Assembly (NCBI RefSeq): GCF_009696275.1
Contig: NZ_VUMI01000063.1
Location: 1 to 33,478, forward strand
DNA from: Eisenbergiella porci
GTDB lineage: Bacteria > Bacillota > Clostridia > Lachnospirales > Lachnospiraceae
DNA: 33,478 nucleotides
Direction of reading: 5' to 3'
How positions within the stretch are numbered: the first letter of the stretch is position 1; each line of letters begins with the position of its first letter. The notes beneath the pieces were generated by a model. The model was not told the origin of the DNA. It saw nothing but the letters and a program-made list of their open reading frames with translations, and ran no database searches. Shown here piece after piece: positions 13,272 through 21,852 of the stretch. Both the position numbers and the translations under genes were made by a program.

Positions 13272-15028
13272 TGGAAATAAAGGAAGAGCTGATCCAATAT
13301 TCCAGGGACTGCCTGGAGGATAAGGTTCCATCTGGAAAAAAACATAAACAGGCATGTCAGCGATTCCTGCGCGATTTGGACCTAATAGGGGAAGAGAGTT
13401 TTCCGTATATCTGGGATGAAGAAAAAGCAGGGAAAATTGTGAAGTGGTTTTCGTATCTGCGCCATTCCAAAGGGGAACTGGCCGGAAAGCCTATTCTATT
13501 GACTACATGGCAGAAATTTTTCCTCTGCCAGTTATACGGGTGGAGACATAGAGATACAGGTTATAAGCGGTTTAAAAAATCATTTGTCGAAGTTGCAAGG
13601 AAAAATGCAAAATCACAGATGGAGGCTGGGGTGGCACTGAATGAGATTTCAGAACAGGCCACGCGCAACGGGGAGGTATACGAGTACTACACTGCGGGTG
13701 TAAAGCGGCAGCAGTCAAAAATTATATTCAATGAATGCCGGCTGATGCTGCGGGGATCCCCATTAAAACTAAAGTTTAAAATAACACGGGATATCATTGA
13801 ACATAAAAAAACAGGAAGTTTTATCCTCCCGTTAAGCAAAGAGGATGGGAGATCCGGTGACGGGACAAACCCGGCGGGGCTTATTCTTGACGAATACCAC
13901 CAGCATACAACAACAGATTTTTACGATCTGGGGCTGGGGGCAGCGACAAAGGAACCGCTTCTGATGATTATCACAACGGCAGGTAAAGATTTAAACTGCC
14001 CGTGCTATATCGAAGAATACTCATACTGTTCAAAAATTCTGGATCCGGATGTGGATGTGCATAACGACAACTATTTTGTGGATATCTGTGAAGCGGATGA
14101 CTCAGATGATCCAGAGGATATACGGACGCTGCAGAAAGCAAACCCAATCCGCGCTTTTTTCGATGCGGGTATTGCAAGGCTGCGGGAAGAATGGGAAATT
14201 GCAAAAGAAATCCCTGAAAAACTGATATCTTTTAAAACAAAATGTCTGAATATCTGGATGCAGGCTACGGAAAACGGTTACATGGACATGGCGAAATGGA
14301 AAGCCTGTGAAGTGGTTAGCCTTCCAATAGATACCAGGAACAGGCCGGTATATGTGGGATTTGATATGTCGGCAAAAATAGATTTAACATCCGTAACTTT
14401 TATTATTCCGTTCCAATCTGAGGAATTGGATAAACAGGGGAACAGGGTTGTTAAGTATATTGTATTTTCACACAGTTTTATTCCGTCGCAGGAAAAACTG
14501 CAGGAGCATATACGAAAGGATAAGGCACCGTATGATTCATGGGTAAGGAGGGGATGCCTGGAAATTACTAACAGCCCGATTGTGGATCAAGGCCGTGTAA
14601 TGGAATATGTGCTTCAGACATGCGCGGAAAATGGATGGAAAATACAATGCCTGTGCTTTGATCCATCAAACGCCAACAAGCTTATGAGTGACTTGTCGGA
14701 TGAAGGATATACCGTGGAAGAAGTATTCCAGTCGCAAAAACATTTGAATGAAGCGACACAGGGATTCAGGGAACAGGTATATTGCAAAAATGTAATTTAC
14801 CTTCCAAATCCGCTCCTCAATTATGCCATGAGCAATGCAGTCATCCGGCAGAGCAACGGTATGATTAAGATTGATAAGGACGCAACCACAAAAAGGATAG
14901 ATCCTGTAGATGCAACATTATGCGCCTACAAACTGGCATTATACCATGACTTCAGCGCTGAGGATTATTCAGATTATTTGGAAAGATATCTAAAGGAGAT
15001 GCAGCAAGGAAAATCACAAACAGAATAA
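13271..15028 (+). CDS. terL: Terminase large subunit
   Basis: This is the 585-residue packaging motor. The ATPase part has a Walker-A-like ARKNAKSQ near residue 110 and Walker B GLILDEYH near 203. The C-terminal RNase H-like nuclease has FDMSAKIDLT near residue 363 and late acidic residues in DPVDATLCAY. ATG 13271 overlaps the small-subunit stop as TGATG; TTG 13268 is an alternative. No in-frame AGG is near the start, so this gene uses ordinary initiation, unlike its neighbours. Confidence 0.93.
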   Translation: MEIKEELIQYSRDCLEDKVPSGKKHKQACQRFLRDLDLIGEESFPYIWDEEKAGKIVKWFSYLRHSKGELAGKPILLTTWQKFFLCQLYGWRHRDTGYKRFKKSFVEVARKNAKSQMEAGVALNEISEQATRNGEVYEYYTAGVKRQQSKIIFNECRLMLRGSPLKLKFKITRDIIEHKKTGSFILPLSKEDGRSGDGTNPAGLILDEYHQHTTTDFYDLGLGAATKEPLLMIITTAGKDLNCPCYIEEYSYCSKILDPDVDVHNDNYFVDICEADDSDDPEDIRTLQKANPIRAFFDAGIARLREEWEIAKEIPEKLISFKTKCLNIWMQATENGYMDMAKWKACEVVSLPIDTRNRPVYVGFDMSAKIDLTSVTFIIPFQSEELDKQGNRVVKYIVFSHSFIPSQEKLQEHIRKDKAPYDSWVRRGCLEITNSPIVDQGRVMEYVLQTCAENGWKIQCLCFDPSNANKLMSDLSDEGYTVEEVFQSQKHLNEATQGFREQVYCKNVIYLPNPLLNYAMSNAVIRQSNGMIKIDKDATTKRIDPVDATLCAYKLALYHDFSAEDYSDYLERYLKEMQQGKSQTE

Positions 15029-16287
15029 AAAATGCATGGAATGAACTTGTAAAGCCGGCTGTGTCACTGGAAGATGAAGAGCTGATGAAATGGTTGGGGA
15101 TAGATCCGGCAAAGCAGAAAGCAATCAATGAAGTAACATACTACACATGCCTGAAAATGTTATCTGAGACAATGGGGAAACTCCCGTTGAAATTTTACAG
15201 GACGGAAGGGGAGGGTAGGGTACGGGCGGATCCGGAAGATGGAATCAGCCTGCTAATAAACCGTCCGAATCCGGTAATGACACCAGCGACCTTCTGGACA
15301 ACGATAGAAGCCAATTGCCAGCATTACGGAAACGGGTTTGCGTGGATCCAGACAGTATATATCCCAGCACGGGGAAAGTACGGCGGGGAATATAAAATTA
15401 AATCATTCTGGCCGATGCAGTCAAATTATGTGCAGGTAATTATGGACGATACAGGTTTGTTTGGGAATGCCGGAAAGCTATATTACCGTTACAGCGATCC
15501 AAAAACAGGAAAGACCTATATTTTCCCGCAGGAAAATGTACTGCACTTCAAGACATGGTGTAGTTTTGACGGGATTATGGGGAAATCTGTGCAGGAAATT
15601 CTACGGACAACCGTGGATGGCCTGGGAGAATCCCAAAATTACCTGAATAACCTATATAAACAGGGGCTTACTGCCTCTATGGTATTGCAATACACGGGAG
15701 ATCTGGATCCAAAGCTGCGGAGAAAGCTGCAGCAGGAATATACGGAGCTGATGTCCGGGCCTAAAAATGTGGGGAAAGTGGTTCCTGTCCCTGTAGGGCT
15801 TACACTGCAGGCGCTAAATATAAAACTGACAGACGCACAGTTTTATGAATTGAAAAAGTACACGGCACTGCAGATTGCCGGGGCATTCGGGATTAAGCCA
15901 AACCAGATAAATGATTATGAAAAATCAAGTTACGCGAACAGCGAAACACAGCAGCTTGCATTTTTAGTGGATACCATGCTTTACCGGCTGACGCAGTATG
16001 AACAGGAAATTAATTATAAATGCCTGACAGAAAAACAGCGGGAAGAAGGATACTTTTCAAAATTTAATGAAAAGGCCTTGTTAAGGACAGACGCAAAAAC
16101 ACAGATGGATGTGATAAAAACTGCTGTAAATAATGGGATTTATACACCAAATGAGGCGCGTAGCCTGCTGGATTACCCTGCAAAAGAAGGGGGAGAGGTA
16201 CTGATTGTAAATGGGAATTATGTTCCATTAACGATGGTGGGAGTAGCTTACATGACGAAAGGAAGTGAAGGTGAAGGGCAGAAGTAG
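15007..16287 (+). CDS. Portal protein, AGG start
   Basis: The HK97-type portal has 426 residues from AGG 15007. It forms the dodecameric ring at the capsid vertex. Recognisable parts are KNAWNEL near the start, LEDEELMKWLGID, YTCLKMLSETMGKLPLKFYR, INRPNPVMTPATFW and the C-terminal KYTALQIAGAFGIKPNQIN. AAAGGAG (14992-14998) is eight bases before AGG-AAA-ATC. Between the upstream stop (14959) and AGG there is no ATG, GTG or TTG; the first canonical codon, GTG 15061, lacks an SD and would remove the first 18 residues, including the KNAW motif. Confidence 0.9.
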   Translation, partial: RKITNRIKNAWNELVKPAVSLEDEELMKWLGIDPAKQKAINEVTYYTCLKMLSETMGKLPLKFYRTEGEGRVRADPEDGISLLINRPNPVMTPATFWTTIEANCQHYGNGFAWIQTVYIPARGKYGGEYKIKSFWPMQSNYVQVIMDDTGLFGNAGKLYYRYSDPKTGKTYIFPQENVLHFKTWCSFDGIMGKSVQEILRTTVDGLGESQNYLNNLYKQGLTASMVLQYTGDLDPKLRRKLQQEYTELMSGPKNVGKVVPVPVGLTLQALNIKLTDAQFYELKKYTALQIAGAFGIKPNQINDYEKSSYANSETQQLAFLVDTMLYRLTQYEQEINYKCLTEKQREEGYFSKFNEKALLRTDAKTQMDVIKTAVNNGIYTPNEARSLLDYPAKEGGEVLIVNGNYVPLTMVGVAYMTKGSEGEGQK

Positions 16288-16940
16288 ATATTAGAGGGGA
16301 TATCGTATCAAACGATGACAAATGGATTTATGAATGGCTGGGATGGGACGCAGTAAGCCCGCACGATATAAAAACAGTGATGGACGGTCTGCAGCCTGAG
16401 GAAACTTTAACGGTGCTTGTAAATTCCGGTGGAGGCTCTGTCATGGCAGCGCAGGAAATCTATTCCATGCTGCGGGGCAGGAAAGATGTGGAAATAAAAA
16501 TCCAGTCGATGGCAGGTTCTGCGGCCTCAGTCATAGCTATGGCCAACCATTCGGAAATAAGCCCGGTTGCAATGCTGATGATACATAACGTTTCTATGTC
16601 GGGCGCATCCGGGGATTACCACGACATGCAGAAAAATGCTGAAATCCTAAAAAAAATGAATTCTGCTTTAGCATCTGCGTATGTGGAAAAGACTGGAAAA
16701 ACAGAGGAAGAAATTTTAAAAATGATGGACCGGGAAACCTGGATAAATGCCAACCAGGCATTAGAACTGGGGTTTGTAGATGCCATTACGCAGGATAGCG
16801 TAGTTATGGTAAATACCGTATCCGGTATGCGCCTGACGGATGAAATACGGCAGCAGGTGACAGCAGAAAAGCAGGCAAAGGACCGGGAAGAGGAAGAAAA
16901 GAAACTGTTATTATATGATTTAGACTTTTACGGAGTCTGA
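16275..16940 (+). CDS. ClpP-like prohead protease, AGG start
   Basis: The 221-residue capsid-maturation protease has the ClpP fold: DIRGDIVSNDDKWIYEW at residues 5-21, NSGGGSVMAAQEIYSML, the catalytic serine in GSAAS (about residue 85), the His in MIHN (about 104) and a basic-acidic tail. It overlaps the portal end. TGA 16272-16274 lies immediately before AGG 16275, and the first canonical start, GTG 16377, is residue 35, after the conserved beta-strand. GAAAGGAAG lies 10-11 bases upstream. This is the clearest AGG-start case in the window. Confidence 0.9.
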   Translation, partial: RAEVDIRGDIVSNDDKWIYEWLGWDAVSPHDIKTVMDGLQPEETLTVLVNSGGGSVMAAQEIYSMLRGRKDVEIKIQSMAGSAASVIAMANHSEISPVAMLMIHNVSMSGASGDYHDMQKNAEILKKMNSALASAYVEKTGKTEEEILKMMDRETWINANQALELGFVDAITQDSVVMVNTVSGMRLTDEIRQQVTAEKQAKDREEEEKKLLLYDLDFYGV

Positions 16941-16955
16941 GAAAGAGAGGAAACA

Positions 16956-18116
16956 ATGAATAAAAAACTTCTGGAAATGCTGGACGCTATTAAAGCAGCA
17001 AAGGAAAAGGTTACCAATCTGGTAAATGAAAACAAGCTGGAGGAAGCAAAGGCGGCAAAAGAGGAACTGAAAAATCTGCAGGAACAGTTTGACATTTTAA
17101 AGGACGTTATGGATCCGGAAGGAACCGGAGAAATCACAGACCCTGGAGTGCTGAATGGGATTCCGGCTGGGGAAAAGGATTCCACAAAGGAATTTGCCAA
17201 TGCGGCAAGGGAGGGGTTCCGCAATACAATGGAGGAAGGCGTGCCGGCTGACGGAGGGTATACCGTTCCTGAAGATATCCAGACGCGCGTTAATGAATAC
17301 CGGAGCGCAAAAGCATCCCTGATTGAACTGGTCGATGTGGAAAACGTAACTACCAATAAAGGCAGCAGGACTTTTAAAAAACGCGCACAGCAGACCGGAT
17401 TTTCAAAAGTGGCAGAGGGAGGGAAAATCGGGGCAAAGCCTACGCCGCAGTTTGAACGTCAGGACTATGAAATCGCAAAATATGCCGGTTACCTGCCGGT
17501 TACCAATGAACTGCTTGCGGATACGGATGCCAACATCACAGGGACACTTGTCAGCTGGCTGGGGGACGAAAGCCGAGTGACCCGTAACAATATTATTCTG
17601 GGGGTAGCCAAAACAAAAACAAAAGAAGCTGTTGCAGGCCTTGATGATATCAAAAAAGTGCTGAATGTTACTCTGGGGCAGGCATTTAAGTCTACTTCAC
17701 GGATTGTTACAAATGATGATGGCCTGCAGTGGCTGGATACCCTGAAAAATGATAAGGGGGAATATCTTCTGCAGCCGAACCCTGCGGATCCGATGCAGAT
17801 GAGGCTTTGCGCGGGAGCAACTATTATCCCGGTAACTGTGCTTCCTAATCAGGATTTTCCTTCAGATACAGCAACGTCCGGACACCGCAAGATTCCGTTC
17901 CTGATCGGTGACCTGAAAGAAGGAATCAAGTTCTACGACAGAAATTTAATGTCGATTATGACTTCCAATATTGCGGCAATCGGGAGTTTGAACGCATTTG
18001 AAGAAGATTTAACAATTTTCCGTGCCATTGAACGAGAGGACTGCAAGATTAAGGATTCCGAAGCATTTGTATATGCAGAAATGGATTTATCCGATGCCAG
18101 TGTAACGGGGGAATAA
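16956..18116 (+). CDS. Major capsid protein (HK97 fold)
   Basis: The 386-residue protein has an N-terminal coiled-coil scaffolding/delta region (AIKAAKEKVTNLVNENKLEEAKAAKEEL), which the protease removes, and an HK97 core from about residue 90 (GGYTVPEDIQTRVNEYR, RTFKKRAQQTGF, KIPFLIGDLKEGIKFYDR). It builds the head shell. ATG 16956 follows GAGAGGAAAC, a standard start. The next coding part starts without a clear start codon in the -1 frame (see the HeH entry). Confidence 0.93.
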   Translation: MNKKLLEMLDAIKAAKEKVTNLVNENKLEEAKAAKEELKNLQEQFDILKDVMDPEGTGEITDPGVLNGIPAGEKDSTKEFANAAREGFRNTMEEGVPADGGYTVPEDIQTRVNEYRSAKASLIELVDVENVTTNKGSRTFKKRAQQTGFSKVAEGGKIGAKPTPQFERQDYEIAKYAGYLPVTNELLADTDANITGTLVSWLGDESRVTRNNIILGVAKTKTKEAVAGLDDIKKVLNVTLGQAFKSTSRIVTNDDGLQWLDTLKNDKGEYLLQPNPADPMQMRLCAGATIIPVTVLPNQDFPSDTATSGHRKIPFLIGDLKEGIKFYDRNLMSIMTSNIAAIGSLNAFEEDLTIFRAIEREDCKIKDSEAFVYAEMDLSDASVTGE

Positions 18117-18172
18117 ACAGCTATAGCCTGGGAAGCGGGAATCCCGCGCCGGCGGACGGAGAGCTGCAGGGC

Positions 18173-18286
18173 ATGACGGTCAGCGCCCTGAAAGACCTGG
18201 CAGCTGCGCAGGGCTATAGCATTACAAGAACAAAAAAAGCTGACATTATAGAAGAAATTTTGAGTCAGGAGGCGCAGCATGGATAA
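18173..18286 (+). CDS. HeH/LEM-like short protein or frameshift tail
   Basis: The frame encodes TVSALKDLAAAQGYSITR and TKKADIIEEILSQEAQ, a HeH/LEM (SAP-like) motif that commonly follows the capsid gene in Firmicute phages. ATG 18173, with ACGGAGAG nine bases upstream, gives 37 residues. The frame is open back into the capsid gene and adds a Gly/Ser/Pro-rich linker, but no ATG, GTG, TTG or AGG precedes ATG 18173. It may instead be a C-terminal extension of the capsid made by -1 frameshifting, or start at ATA 18113. Confidence 0.5.
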   Translation: MTVSALKDLAAAQGYSITRTKKADIIEEILSQEAQHG

Positions 18287-18581
18287 GCAGAAAGTAAAGG
18301 AATACCTGCGCGTTGATTTTGACGAAGATGACGGAATTATTGAACAGATGATGCTGGCAGCTGAAAATTATATTATTTCCGCTGTAGGGGAATACGACAG
18401 CAGTAATGAAAAAGCGAACATGCTTTTTATGGCAATCGTACAGGATTTGTACGATAACCGTACGCTGATGGTTACAGAACAGCAGAAAAAAAGAATGTCA
18501 TATACTTTTGCATCCATAATCCTTCAGCTGCAATTAGAATGTCAGGAGGTGGCGGAAGGGGAATTAATCCGGGAAGGCTGA
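18279..18581 (+). CDS. Head-tail connector (gp6-like, head completion)
   Basis: The 100-residue protein (MDKQKVKEYLRVDFDEDDGIIEQMMLAAENYI) matches the phage gp6/YqbG-like connector family, an alpha-helical ring subunit below the portal. ATG 18279 follows AGGAGG, and overlaps the HeH frame's end. Its own 3' end overlaps the next gene. Confidence 0.85.
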   Translation: MDKQKVKEYLRVDFDEDDGIIEQMMLAAENYIISAVGEYDSSNEKANMLFMAIVQDLYDNRTLMVTEQQKKRMSYTFASIILQLQLECQEVAEGELIREG

Positions 18582-18916
18582 AAAAACGCATTACCATCAT
18601 GCGGTATCAGGATACAGAAAATTCCCTTGGAAACCTTGTATCACAGCTTCTTCCGTACAAAACAGTATACGCGGAAATCAGGCCGGTGAGAGGGAAAGAA
18701 TACCAGGAGTATTACAAGGATACAAACAGTCTGGAATATAAAATAACCATTCGTTTTCTGCCGGATCTGCAGCCTGCGGATGTATTGGTATATCATGAGA
18801 AACAATTCCTGATAAACAGCATCATTAACGTAGAGGAACAGGGATACATTCAGGAAATCATGTGTACAGAAAAACTGCAGGACAAAAAAGCGGAGGTGAT
18901 AGCCGGTGGCAGTTGA
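18557..18916 (+). CDS. Head-tail adaptor (closure protein), probable AGG start
   Basis: The 119-residue protein begins GINPGRLKKRITIM and contains VYAEIRPVRGKEYQEYYK, FLPDLQPADVLVY and FLINSIINVEEQ, the pattern of Ad2/SPP1 gp16-type head closure proteins. Family members start M-x-x-x-x-L-x-x-R-I-T-I. AGG 18557 is seven bases after AGGAGG (18544-18549). An in-frame ATG at 18539 exists but lies before the SD and adds a Gly-rich hexapeptide, so the AGG start is preferred, with less certainty than for the protease. Confidence 0.85.
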   Translation, partial: RGINPGRLKKRITIMRYQDTENSLGNLVSQLLPYKTVYAEIRPVRGKEYQEYYKDTNSLEYKITIRFLPDLQPADVLVYHEKQFLINSIINVEEQGYIQEIMCTEKLQDKKAEVIAGGS

Positions 18917-19325
18917 TTTCATGGTGAAAGGCCTGGACGATCTGCAGAAGGATATTGAAGAGTTGATTTCCAAATACCCGGATGAAACGAATGCAAAAAT
19001 GAAACAGATCGGAAAAGAGTTTACAAAAGATTGCAATTCACAGATGCCGCCTTCTTACAAAAAGGGAAAAAGGCCAATTCCTAAAAGTTGGAAAGTCACT
19101 GTGGATGAAGAAAGGCATGTTGCAACACAGACATATATTAAAAATACAGCTCCGCACTTCCATCTTGTAGAAAACGGCCATAAAAAATGGATTAATGGAG
19201 TTGACACAGGCGGTACTGTTCCCGGGAAACATTACGCAGAAAAAACAAGTCATGAATATGAAGAAAAATTCCCGGATGAAATCGAAGCATTCCTTGATGA
19301 AATGTTGAAAGGGAACAAGTTATGA
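18906..19325 (+). CDS. HK97 gp10-like head-tail joining protein
   Basis: The 139-residue protein has the gp10-type pattern: FMVKGLDDLQKDIEEL at the start, TKDCNSQMPPSYKKGK, then HFHLVENGHKKW and a C-terminal LDEMLKG. The GTG start at 18906 follows GGAGG (18892-18896) by nine bases and comes one codon after TAG, so GTG is used. It probably joins tail tube and head. Confidence 0.85.
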   Translation: MAVDFMVKGLDDLQKDIEELISKYPDETNAKMKQIGKEFTKDCNSQMPPSYKKGKRPIPKSWKVTVDEERHVATQTYIKNTAPHFHLVENGHKKWINGVDTGGTVPGKHYAEKTSHEYEEKFPDEIEAFLDEMLKGNKL

Positions 19326-19765
19326 CAGGCTACGGCGATCTGATATGGGAACTTAACAGTCTGCTGAAAAAGAAGTATCCGGACGTTAAAATTTACGGGA
19401 ATGATACAACAGAAGGATGGAGAAAACCATATTTTTTTCTGGAATGTGTGCCATACGGCATGAATTATGTGTCACGGAATTTCATAAAAAAATCATGCAG
19501 CCTTAAAATCACTTATTTTCAACGGGTGCCAGATGAACCGGATCAACTTCAAAAAGTAGAAGAAATCCGGGAAATGATAGGGATGAAGTTCTGCGTAAAG
19601 GATCGGAAACTTGATATTAAGGAATATACCCATGATTACGTGGGGGAATACAACAACATTCTTCAGATTACTCTTGATTTGGAATGGTTTGAAAATTGTT
19701 ACAAAGAACCTGAGGAAGAGAAAATGAAAGAAATAGAGTTGTCAGTGAAAGAAAGGAGAAAATAA
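19322..19765 (+). CDS. Tail terminator / tail completion protein
   Basis: The 147-residue product (GYGDLIWELNSLLKKKYPD, YGNDTTEGWRKPYFFLECVPY) resembles the phage tail terminator family (DUF6838 and YqbJ-like proteins), located between the gp10-like gene and sheath. ATG 19322 overlaps the previous stop as TTATGA. Its own TAA (19763-19765) overlaps the next start as TAAGG, an exact analogue of the usual TAATG. Confidence 0.75.
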   Translation: MTGYGDLIWELNSLLKKKYPDVKIYGNDTTEGWRKPYFFLECVPYGMNYVSRNFIKKSCSLKITYFQRVPDEPDQLQKVEEIREMIGMKFCVKDRKLDIKEYTHDYVGEYNNILQITLDLEWFENCYKEPEEEKMKEIELSVKERRK

Positions 19766-20826
19766 GGGGAGCGCCAGCAATTAACATTATTTTTATCGAA
19801 AAAGCAGAAACAGCGGCACGGAGAGGGGAAAGGGGGATTGTTGGTCTGGTATTGAAAGACAGTACCGAAATGAAAGCAACACTCTTCCCGAATTCAGAAA
19901 TGCCTGAGGGCCTGAGTGCAGATAATCAGGAATTGATTAAGTTTGCGCTGACGGGATATGAAACAACGCCGAAAAAAGTACTTCTGTATGTGATGGATTC
20001 TGCGGGAGAAATTGCAGACGAATACGCGAAGATGCTTAAGTATTTTGAAACCGTGACGGTTAACTGGCTTGTTTTTGCATCCGTAAAAGAGGACAGCAAA
20101 ACAGCGGATATCGTAGAATGGGTGAAGAAACAGCGGCAGGAGAAAAGGACAGTGAAAGCAGTCCTTCCCAGTGTGGCAGCGGATACGGAAGGCATTGTGA
20201 ATGTAGATTCCAGCCTTTTTATTGGGGAAAAAGAGTATCCCCCGGGAAAAGCGGCGGTAAGGGTTGCCGGCCTGCTTGCGGGGACGCCGATCACAATTTC
20301 CTGCGCTTATGCACCGCTTAGGGATTTTACGGACTGTACAAGGCTGGATAGGGCAGCCATGGATACAGCTGTGGACGCCGGGAAATTTATTTTCCTGTGG
20401 GACGGTGAAAAGGTAAAAGTATGCCGGGGAGTAACCAGCCTGACTACGGTATCTGAAACCAAGGGAAAAAGCTTCAGCAAAATAAAAATTGTGGAAGCTA
20501 TGGACATGATACAGGATGATATCACAATCACGGTACAGGACAATTACATTGGGAAATATCCAAATACCTATGATAACAAATGCCTGTTGATTACCGCGAT
20601 CAATGAATATTTCAATGAATTGGCCAGGAGCGGCGTCATCCAGTCAGGAATCTGTGAAATTGATATCCAGGTACAGAGAAAATATCTGGAAGAAAATGGT
20701 GTTGATACACAGGACATGAGCGACCAGCAAATAAAAGAAGCCAATACAGGTTCCCACGTATTTTTAAGGGCCACAGTATCGATCCTTGACGCTATTGAGG
20801 ATATCGATCTGAATATCTATATTTAA
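19765..20826 (+). CDS. Contractile tail sheath protein (XkdK-like), AGG start
   Basis: The 353-residue protein from AGG 19765 opens with GAPAINIIF and a RGERGIVGLVLKD motif, the standard sheath N-terminus, followed by YETTPKKVLLYV and the C-terminal sheath domain ending DIDLNIYI. It is the contractile sheath. AAAGGAG (19752-19758) is six bases before AGG. From the upstream TGA (19711) to residue 30 (TTG 19852) there is no ATG, GTG or TTG, and starting at residue 30 would remove the conserved N-terminal strand. Confidence 0.92.
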   Translation, partial: RGAPAINIIFIEKAETAARRGERGIVGLVLKDSTEMKATLFPNSEMPEGLSADNQELIKFALTGYETTPKKVLLYVMDSAGEIADEYAKMLKYFETVTVNWLVFASVKEDSKTADIVEWVKKQRQEKRTVKAVLPSVAADTEGIVNVDSSLFIGEKEYPPGKAAVRVAGLLAGTPITISCAYAPLRDFTDCTRLDRAAMDTAVDAGKFIFLWDGEKVKVCRGVTSLTTVSETKGKSFSKIKIVEAMDMIQDDITITVQDNYIGKYPNTYDNKCLLITAINEYFNELARSGVIQSGICEIDIQVQRKYLEENGVDTQDMSDQQIKEANTGSHVFLRATVSILDAIEDIDLNIYI

Positions 20827-20837
20827 GGAGGCACGGC

Positions 20838-21266
20838 ATGGAAGGATTTTTAGCAGATAATGTGATAAATGGAAATTGGGGGGAAATGTGGTTTAACAGC
20901 CAGTATATGGCTGAAGTAATTTCCCTGAAAGCGGAGCTGAATATCAAGTATGAAGCGGTTACACGGACAAGGCATTTGATTGATGGCCAGAAAATGACAG
21001 GGATAGAAGGGAAAGGCGAATTCAAATTACATAAGGTTTCCTCTTTTATTATGAAGCAGGTTTCGGAGGCTTTGAAGCAGGGGAAATCACCTACATTTAC
21101 AATCATTTCAAAGCTTGCAGATCCGGATAGTTTCGGAGGGGAACGAATTGCTTTATACGGATGCAAACTTGATAAATCAATCCTGGCAGACTGGGAAGCA
21201 CGGAAAAATGGGGAGGAATCGTATTCCTTCACATTTGAGGATTGGGAAATACTCGACAGCATCTGA
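20838..21266 (+). CDS. Tail tube protein (XkdM-like)
   Basis: The 142-residue protein (MEGFLADNVINGNWGEMWF, then AEVISLKAELNIKYEAV) matches the XkdM-type inner tube family. It polymerises inside the sheath. ATG 20838 follows AAGGAGG, a standard start, 12 bases after the sheath stop. Confidence 0.9.
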   Translation: MEGFLADNVINGNWGEMWFNSQYMAEVISLKAELNIKYEAVTRTRHLIDGQKMTGIEGKGEFKLHKVSSFIMKQVSEALKQGKSPTFTIISKLADPDSFGGERIALYGCKLDKSILADWEARKNGEESYSFTFEDWEILDSI

Positions 21267-21283
21267 AAAGGGGGGAATAAAGA

Positions 21284-21688
21284 ATGAATTTAGCTGAAAA
21301 ACTGATGAAATTGGATCGTGGGAAGCTTACTGAGATTCCCACGGGAACAATGGAAATTAAAAGACTCTCAGAAATGATGGGGGAACCATTCATTGTAAAA
21401 TGCAGGGCAATACCGGGGGAAAGATATACCGAGCTTTCAACGCAGATTATTGGGGATAACGGTGAAGCGGATTACGGGAAAGTATACAGCACAAGTACCC
21501 TTATTGTCGTAGAGGGCATAATGGAACCTAACCTGAAAGACCCGGAACTACTTAAACATTTTGGATGCGCAACGCCGAAAGATTTGGCGGGAATTCTGTT
21601 CCAGGGTGGAGACATGCAGAAAGTTTCTGACCTTATTACAGATCTAAGCGGATTCGGGGATGATACTGATAAAAAAATAAAAAACTGA
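21284..21688 (+). CDS. Tail assembly chaperone, short product (XkdN-like)
   Basis: The 134-residue short chaperone is positioned between tube and tape measure. ATG 21284 follows GGGGGG. Its last codons are AAA-AAC-TGA, preceded by A: the heptamer A-AAA-AAC at 21679-21685 is a canonical -1 slippery site directly before the stop. The long product continues in the -1 frame to 21852, giving about 189 residues. Such paired G/GT products chaperone the tape measure. Confidence 0.85.
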   Translation: MNLAEKLMKLDRGKLTEIPTGTMEIKRLSEMMGEPFIVKCRAIPGERYTELSTQIIGDNGEADYGKVYSTSTLIVVEGIMEPNLKDPELLKHFGCATPKDLAGILFQGGDMQKVSDLITDLSGFGDDTDKKIKN

Positions 21689-21852
21689 TTAACACTGATC
21701 CGGAAGTCCGTCTGATGTATCTGTTATTCCGTGACAAGGGATGGAAACCGTCTGATTATTTTGATATGCCGGAAAGCGATAAACGTATAACAAAAATATT
21801 TATGATAGAAGAGCTGCGCGAACGGGGAAAAGAGGTGGACGCTAAGGAGTAG
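21685..21852 (+). CDS. Frameshift extension of the tail assembly chaperone
   Basis: The -1 frame from the slippery heptamer encodes 55 residues, including EVRLMYLLFRDKGWKPSDYF and IFMIEELRERGKEV, and stops at TAG 21850-21852. It has no SD or convincing start of its own (only an SD-less ATG at 21715), so it is expected only as the C-terminal part of the frameshifted chaperone. It overlaps the tape measure start. Confidence 0.8.
   Translation: MINTDPEVRLMYLLFRDKGWKPSDYFDMPESDKRITKIFMIEELRERGKEVDAKE

Noticed and set aside
16261-16290. Portal-protease fusion by -1 frameshift
   Set aside because: The shared open overlap is 12 bases and contains no slippery heptamer; AGG immediately after TGA fits better.
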